In this document: positions 16,887-21,446 of the stretch, piece after piece
Layout: each line of letters starts with the position of its first letter
How positions within the stretch are numbered: the first letter of the stretch is position 1
NCBI GenBank assembly: GCA_038093975.1
Contig: JBBPTG010000351.1
Location: forward strand, 1-21,446
Source: Chalciporus piperatus
Lineage: Eukaryota > Basidiomycota > Agaricomycetes > Boletales > Boletaceae
Direction of reading: 5' to 3'
Length of the DNA stretch: 21,446 bases
Notes under the pieces: model-generated
What the model saw: the letters and a program-made list of their open reading frames with translations, nothing else
Database searches by the model: none
What the model was told of the DNA's origin: nothing
Program-made: the position numbers and the translations under genes

Positions 16887-19424
16887 TCAAGATGGTGAAT
16901 GCGGCACTAGGGAATCGAATGTAACTTGTCAGCTCGTATGCCAATCCAACCGCGCCCAAAAGAGCGTACCTGGGGGATAATCAAGCTCTTTGTCACTTAG
17001 ATACCATGCGCCTGCAAAGATTTTCGCGTCCGTCAGCGCCCGCACAAACCGAAATAACATGAAACACGCACGATCTCCCGTCATATATCTTTCGTTATAC
17101 GTAGAGCCATCGCCCAGCCAATAAAACCGATTCTTGATACCATCGAGATGTTCATAGTTGTAGTCCTCCCAACGGGGATGCTCGAACGCTCGCACAGCAT
17201 GAAGGCAAGATCCAGGCCAAAGTCCGACGACACGACCGTCTTCCTTTCCCATCTTGTACCATGACCGGCACTTCGCGCTATACACAGTCTGCTGCCTGTT
17301 AATAACAAGTGGAAACACAGGGAGGCGCAAACACCTACACCAGGGAAATAAGCCTTGACGTCCTCGTGAGCAACCACAACGCAGAAAGCGAAAAGTGGAA
17401 CGAATTACCTCGAGGTACTGGTCAAAGTCTTCGACGGCTTCGCGTTTGACTTCGATACTCTTCAGTCGCTCGCGCTGCATCTTGAGAAGGGCCGCAGCTG
17501 CGTACTCGATCTCCCGCTCGATCAGGACCAACAAGGAACCCGCTCCGACGCCTGAGTTTGGGCCGAGCGCATTGAACCAGTTGGGAAACCCATCGGTGCA
17601 TAACGAAAGGTATGTGACCGGGTGTGGGTCGTACCGTTGTCGCAAGGTGAGGCCAGAACGACCAATAACTGGGAAGGGGAACTTGTAACTTGTGTCAAAA
17701 CCTTTGACGACGTCAGTTGATCGCTAGTCGTGACACGTTACGAGTCTGCTCACCAGTCGCGCAAATCAAAATATCGAGGTCGTAATGTTGGCCGTCTGTT
17801 GTTTCTAGACCCGTAGGTGTGACACGGCCGATATCCTTTGGGACGAAATCGACCTAGGGGATACCTGAGTGTTGAGAACCATCTCGAGAATTATGAAGCT
17901 TACGTTGTCTTCGCAAAGAGCTTCCAAGTACCCCGGGCCAGGTGTGAGCCTCCGGCATGCTACGGGAAAACTTGGCAAAACTTCCAGGACAAGTCAGACG
18001 AAACGGCGGGAGAACGATAATATCAGTAAAACGCACTGTGATCAGCCACCCAGGGTTTCTTTTCCAACCGACGCCTCATATGTTCCGTAAAATGGTTAAG
18101 ATCGTCTGCTTCTCTCGTTGGATCCCTCAAAGTCAATTTGTGCACGGACTGCGAGACGTTTCGGAATTGGTTGAATATTGAAAAATGGACCAATTCTCAC
18201 ATTAAGCTGGGACTCGAGGTGACGACGGAAGTCCTTGTAGAACTGGGGGTCGCGAAACTTGGCTTTGTCTTGTTCATCGAAGACGTCTTGACGGGAGGGT
18301 GAGTGTCACGCGCCATCCACTCGAAACGCGTCAACTCTCACAATTCGTGACACCAGGATCACGTCCGATCATCTCGGCGAGCTGATCAGCAAAGAACGGG
18401 GGCACCAGCCAGGTCTGTCCGCGAACAAAGTTGAACAGTTTTCCGACATACGGCTGAAGCGCTGGCACTATTTGTAGCGCCGAAGAGCCCTAAAGTTAAC
18501 CTGCTCAGCATCGGGTGAGCCAATCGAACAAAATGTGATGATACTCACAACACCGATCACTCCGATGGTCTTGTCCTTCCAATCTTTTACACCCTCTCGC
18601 CAATCACCCATTTCCCAATCAGCAGAATGCATCAATTTACCCTTGAAGTCTTTCAACCCTGTGATATCGGGCCATGACCACCGACTCAGGCTACCTGCGC
18701 CGCAAAACACAAAGTCTGCGCTGTCTTCGAACTCCTCGTACGATGGGTTCTCCTTCGTGTGTCCGTCACCCGGTCGACGAATTCGTAGAAACCACTTCCC
18801 TAACCCTTCGTCATATCGTGCGTGAACGACTTCGTGCTGAAGCTTGATATAGGGCGCAAGCTTGTACTTTTCGACGACACGCTCCAAATACGTACGAATC
18901 TCGGGTCCGGGTGCGTAGAAGGACGACCATTCGGGCTAACGATGTTCAGTGGACACTTGACAACGATAGAAATTCAAATTCAAAGCTCGCTCACGTTTTC
19001 TTCAAAGGTGAATTGGTACTTTGAGCCAGTATGAGGGACATCGTGACAATGAAGACAGTCACTGGACGACAAACCGTGTGAGAAGGGATATCGCATGCCA
19101 AACCCTGAGCGTGGAACGATTATTAGGAGCCCGGCGTACCAAGTCGTGGCAGAATGACGACTTACAGGGTATCTGTTCGAGTACCAAGTCCCCCCAACTC
19201 CAGCATTTTTCTCGTATATCGTTATCTCGAGGTTCTTCACCCTTTGGGGAAACCTAGGCAGCCTCCAACCCTCAGGAATACAACGCCAGGTGGATACGAC
19301 CGTACCGAATTCCGGCTCCGATACCGCTGTAGCCTGCACCGATAACGATCACTTTCATAGGCCTGTCTTCATCAATGACGAACTGTCCCAAAGAAAACGC
19401 GGGTTTCTGTGGAACGGCATCCAT
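16887..19424 (-). CDS. FAD-dependent monooxygenase of the Baeyer-Villiger type
   Basis: Fourteen minus-strand exons join in frame: 19424-19306, 19253-19166, 19104-19075, 19018-18995, 18935-18549, 18489-18342, 18286-18201, 18148-18037, 17980-17904, 17853-17754, 17701-17409, 17362-17339, 17291-16970 and 16906-16887, giving 609 residues. The introns are 46-63 nt. The FAD-binding motif VIVIGAGYSGI is at residues 25-36, followed by EKNAGVGGTWYSNRYPG and CDIPSH. The BVMO fingerprint appears as FKGKLMHSADW at 184-194 (FxGxxxHxxxW), the NADPH-site glycines as GVIGVGSSALQ near 212-222, and the late ATG motif as ILICATG followed by FDTSYKFPFPVIGR. The protein ends PPVPHSPS. It would insert oxygen into, or hydroxylate, a carbonyl-containing substrate using NADPH and O2 in the cytosol; the substrate cannot be read from the sequence. 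No secondary-metabolite partner gene is adjacent in this window. The micro-exons of 20-30 nt are the least certain boundaries. Confidence 0.9.
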
Positions 19425-19954
19425 CTTGCGTGCGTTCGGGCTGATGTCGAGGAAGTGTTAATCAACTCGTCAAAGGATGAAAAAGCCTGTGAGAGAGAGG
19501 ATTCAATAGCGTGAGGAGAGCCAGGATCCAATACGTCGATCAACATATATAGCGGCAAAACATTTTTTGCGGGACAGACACGAGTCCCCTGAGTAGGGGC
19601 ATTACACGGGGCATAGTGGGAAGGTCAAAACCAATCGTGGGAATGACGTGGATTGTTGTCTATCAAATGCAAGCTTACTCCGTTCTGTGATCCGGGGTCA
19701 AGGCGTGGACGTGAGTTTTGGCCGGAGCCGCGGAGCGTCAAGCCGAGCCCAATAATGGTTATGATCCCGAGTTAAAACGTTCAGCCCGCCGACCTGGCTC
19801 GGCATGTAGAACTGATAAGGCACGCTGTCACCATTGATGAGGTGACGAATCCAGTTCACACGAATGAAGCGAGGTCAATCAGGTGGTCCGGGACCGACGG
19901 CGACGCCTAGCAGAGTGAAGGTAACGAGAGCGAGGATATTCGATTATACGAAAA
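19425..19954. promoter_or_regulatory. Intergenic region upstream of the monooxygenase, with a TATA-like box
   Basis: A 530-bp gap separates the monooxygenase start from the QRI7-like stop, both on the minus strand. On the minus strand TATATAT (19551-19545) lies about 120 bp upstream of the ATG at 19424 and is a possible core promoter element. An unrelated minus frame (19558-19355) overlaps the first exon in another frame and is a shadow. No other feature is seen. Confidence 0.4.
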
Positions 19955-21446
19955 CTAAGTCGGAGAGCTATTGGGTATTGCGGGAAGACTTTCGATGCTC
20001 CATTTAGCGCGGAGTTCCACCGAATAGTCATCGTAGTCCCCGGCGAGAAACCTATACATAGATGCCCAACCAATCATAACAGCATTGTCTGAAACGGGAA
20101 TGAGCTCATACGACAAGTCGAGACCAAAAAGAAATCCGGGACGCACCCGTACAAAGCTCGACGGGAGGGAAGATGAGCGATATTGGCTCGTCAGGACTAT
20201 GTTCGTCCAGGGCTTGCCTGAGTCTGCGGATCACGAATCAGTGTATGGTCGATGATGAAGTGAATCGACCGATCGACGACTAACCTTGCTCTTAAAAACG
20301 CATTACTAGCGACGCCGCCGCTTGCCACGACATGCCTAACATTAATCCCGTCTTGCAGCAGCATAGAGTGACATTGAACGAGCTTCTTGCACAACTGGCG
20401 AGCGACACCGTCCTGGAACGCACGCCCAAGGGCTTGTCTATGACCCTCAGTAAGGGGGTCCTTGGATCTGGCTAGATATCTCTCAACCGCAGAGTGTGGA
20501 CCACTGAATGAGAAATCAAGCTGCGTAGGCATGGGGACAGTAAACGGCAGTATATCTGGGATATTTGGATCGTCTATTTCTCGGCGACAGAATTCCTCGA
20601 GAGCGGCAGAAGGCCCCCGGGATCCCCATGGCATCTTCAACATGCGTGCGACTTTGTCGTAAGTGCGACCGACACTTTCGTCTATGGTATTGGCGAGGAT
20701 TTGAAAAGATAATGGGGATGTTGCAAGGACGAGCATAGTGTGACCGCCAGAGATTAATAAGGTCAGGAAAGGAAATTGGGGACGTTCCTCCGGTGATGAA
20801 GTCAGAAGAGGTGTCAGTGCGTGAGCTTGCTGAACTAGCGCTGAGCGAGAGGGGTTCCACGACAGGTTAACAAGACCTTACCATATGATGAACGCCAACC
20901 AGCGGTTTGTTGAGAGCTGCTGCAAGAGTCTTCGCGGCATTTGACCCGACACTGAGACAGCCACCAATGCCTATCATCATCATCAGAACCACCGGATGAA
21001 ACATGGAGGCCCGAACTCACCCGGTCCTCTGGTATAAGCGACGCCGTCAATGTTCTGCATAGACAGACCCGACTCTTTGAGGGCCCTTGAAACGGCAGTA
21101 GGCTGCACAGAAAAGTCTATCAGCGGCTAGGAGTTGCGCGAGCGATACCACATTACTAACCAGATTGCGTTGGTGCCCTTCGATGGCCACTATGGGTTGA
21201 ATCCCGCCGAAATCTTCGTGTCTAGGGGATATTAAGCAGAGAAGAACCGAAGAGATAGTCGAACGTACAGTTCATGTTGCTTAATTATGACATTAGAAAG
21301 GACTTTTCGCGAGGAGGTGACGACCGCTGCACAAGTATCGTCTGCAGAACTTTCGATGGCAAGTACTGTGAAACGTCGGAATTTGCAAGTGACCCCTGCA
21401 CCACGATTGAGTATGTCGGGTGTAACGCGATAATCCGACCTTACCT
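19955..21446 (-). CDS. QRI7: Mitochondrial-type tRNA N6-threonylcarbamoyladenosine transferase (Qri7/TsaD family), 5' partial
   Basis: Exons on the minus strand are 21395-21269, 21221-21161, 21102-21021, 20970-20882, 20829-20285, 20223-20147 and 20088-19955 (TAG at 19957-19955). All phases agree, and introns are 47-61 nt. A donor AG/GTAAGG at the extreme right (21446-21441) shows one more upstream exon outside the window, which should carry the start and any mitochondrial targeting peptide. Motifs in order: FTVLAIESSADDTCAAVV; HEDFGGIQP; VAYTRGPGIGGCLSVGSNAA; the metal-binding HHMQAH; LLISGGHTMLV; IDESVGRTYDKVARML; FSFSGPHSAVERYL; ALGRAFQDGVARQL; VASGGVASNAFLRARL; CTDNAVMIGWASMYRF. The FSFSG block and RAFQ segment favour the bacterial/mitochondrial TsaD-Qri7 branch over cytosolic Kae1. 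It transfers the threonylcarbamoyl group from TC-AMP to A37 of ANN-decoding tRNAs. It is a housekeeping gene and looks intact in the part present. Confidence 0.92.

Noticed and set aside
16696..16980. 94-codon plus-strand frame
   Set aside because: It overlaps the last monooxygenase exons and intron on the other strand and has no start context or domain.
1..21446. tRNA or rRNA genes
   Set aside because: No sequence with a convincing cloverleaf, A/B boxes or rRNA core was noticed by eye; a covariance-model scan was not possible.

Overview
The window looks like nuclear DNA of a filamentous basidiomycete, most probably an Agaricomycete. The real genes are split by many short introns (about 46-75 nt, GT...AG). 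The gene families fit that group: a HET-domain protein with TPR and WD40 parts, a polyporopepsin-type secreted aspartic protease, a SNF2 ATPase with lineage-specific N-terminus, an F-box protein, and a TIR element carrying RecQ and DUF6589-like gene fragments. The species cannot be named from the sequence.

Layout. (1) 15-2201, minus: 5' two-thirds of a SNF2-type ATPase gene that runs out of the left edge. (2) 2202-7560: a gene-poor, repeat-dense block of about 5.3 kb. It holds two clusters of short perfect palindromes regularly spaced around CACGTG, a duplicated 130-bp unit with inverted telomere-like motifs, hairpins built from one 15-17-bp sequence, a 36-bp near-palindrome, and a complete 1,745-bp mobile element (4588-6332) with 103-bp terminal inverted repeats and a 9-bp target duplication. 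(3) 8226-8999, plus: an F-box gene, possibly decayed. (4) 9261-13518, plus: a ten-exon gene for a seven-bladed WD40 propeller, TPR region and HET domain in one protein. (5) 13519-14973: no confident gene; perhaps remnants of a minus-strand gene. (6) 14974-16453, plus: a five-exon secreted aspartic protease. (7) 16887-19424, minus: a 14-exon flavin monooxygenase of the Baeyer-Villiger type, convergent with the protease. (8) 19955-21446, minus: a Qri7/TsaD-type tRNA threonylcarbamoyltransferase whose first exon(s) lie beyond the right edge.

The genes do not form an obvious pathway. The right half is a mix of housekeeping (QRI7) and secreted or accessory enzymes; the left half is an accessory, repeat-rich compartment. 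The best candidate for something undescribed is the symmetric module palindrome - 34 bp - CACGTG - 34 bp - palindrome. It recurs in two clusters about 4.5 kb apart whose palindromes share the GTCCWGGAC core but carry different, mutually complementary arms. Second is the mobile element, which reads as an internal-deletion derivative in which the 5' parts of two convergent genes (DUF6589-like and RecQ-like) are joined tail to tail.

Exon boundaries were read by eye from splice consensus, frame continuity and family resemblance. No alignment or database search was run.
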